From NCBI GenBank assembly GCA_964577935.1, contig CAZOAJ010000005.1:71523-135522 (forward strand): a stretch of DNA of 64,000 bases, read 5' to 3'. This stretch comes from JABDGV01 sp964577935. Its GTDB lineage: Bacteria; Chlamydiota; Chlamydiia; Chlamydiales; FEN-1388. A program made the translations under genes and the position numbers. Within the stretch, counting starts at the first letter, position 1; the number at the start of each line of letters is the position of its first letter. Positions 63,821 to 64,000 of the stretch are shown here, piece by piece. Below the pieces are notes generated by a model, which saw only the letters and a program-made list of their open reading frames with translations, was not told where the DNA came from and did no database searches.

Positions 63821-64000
63821 TTATTTCTTTTCAGGAGTAAGTAATCTCTGTATCTCGTGGATTTCGAGCCAAAGAGGCATAAACCAAGCTTCTGGGCGAT
63901 AATTTTTTCCAAAAGGGGAAGATGGATCGTTTATACGAGTTGTGGCTACTTCAGAATTCATTTCACGTATGATTGCTATCTCGTCAGGAGTAAGTTGTTT
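63821..64000 (-). CDS. C-terminal 59 residues of an unidentified protein (5' end outside window)
   Basis: The frame is open from the right edge to a TAA at 63821. Visible residues include LTPDEIAIIREMNSEVATTR, SPFGKNYRPEAWFMPLW and a helical end. I recognise no family. It is upstream of, and on the same strand as, the giant gene. Codon use looks like its neighbours. Confidence 0.6.
   Translation of the reverse strand, partial: KQLTPDEIAIIREMNSEVATTRINDPSSPFGKNYRPEAWFMPLWLEIHEIQRLLTPEKK

Overview
The window looks like a chromosomal segment from an environmental (Parachlamydiales-type) member of the Chlamydiae. The evidence is a moderately AT-rich sequence, a class Ic-type ribonucleotide reductase R2 that aligns residue for residue with the Chlamydia trachomatis enzyme, an NrdA with two ATP cones, adjacent PhnP-like hydrolase and HflX genes, an Inc-like membrane/coiled-coil protein, a TPR secretion-chaperone candidate next to an effector candidate, and several very large proteins of the kind found in amoeba symbionts. 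The family is inferred and no species is claimed. I saw no rRNA, tRNA or CRISPR array.

Layout: 1-6.3 kb is mostly + strand: the 3' part of a UvrD/Rep helicase, a convergent thioredoxin-like gene, a Tsr3/DTW-like gene, an AGCS amino-acid symporter, glgA and pgsA. 6.3-14.2 kb (-) holds an unrecognised 524-aa coiled-coil protein and a 2065-aa Snf2-like ATPase with a large unassigned N-terminus. 14.5-20 kb (-) holds nrdB, a 131-bp MITE-like element, nrdA and a methyltransferase. 20.4-24.1 kb (-) holds putP, a small possible gene remnant and a secreted propeller-like protein.

From about 37.3 down to 24.2 kb (-) runs a chain of ten tightly packed, mostly overlapping genes: an M20 peptidase, astC, astA, astD, astB, a YdiJ-type FAD/Fe-S dehydrogenase, mlaE, mlaF, mlaD and yqgE. 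The first five form a near-complete arginine succinyltransferase pathway (arginine to glutamate plus succinate), with the M20 enzyme in the place of AstE. Downstream members concern 2-hydroxyacid oxidation and phospholipid transport. A divergent + strand group (37.6-40.2 kb) carries two small proteins, an Inc-like protein and a class II aldolase.

From 40.3-43.0 kb (-) a TPR chaperone-like gene follows a protein with the SopB/IpgD-type phosphoinositide phosphatase active site. A DAO-type oxidoreductase (-) and a PhnP-like/hflX pair (+) follow. From 46.6-63.6 kb one - strand gene encodes a 5661-aa protein: an SF2-like, DUF3638-resembling P-loop region, about 3600 residues of mainly coiled coil with a visible internal duplication, and a hydrophobic C-terminus. 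The right edge cuts an unidentified - strand gene.

The points most worth following up are the giant P-loop/coiled-coil protein, the Snf2-like giant, the phosphatase-type effector with its chaperone candidate, the AST operon with a substituted last enzyme, the leucine at the R2 radical position, and the MITE within the nrd locus.
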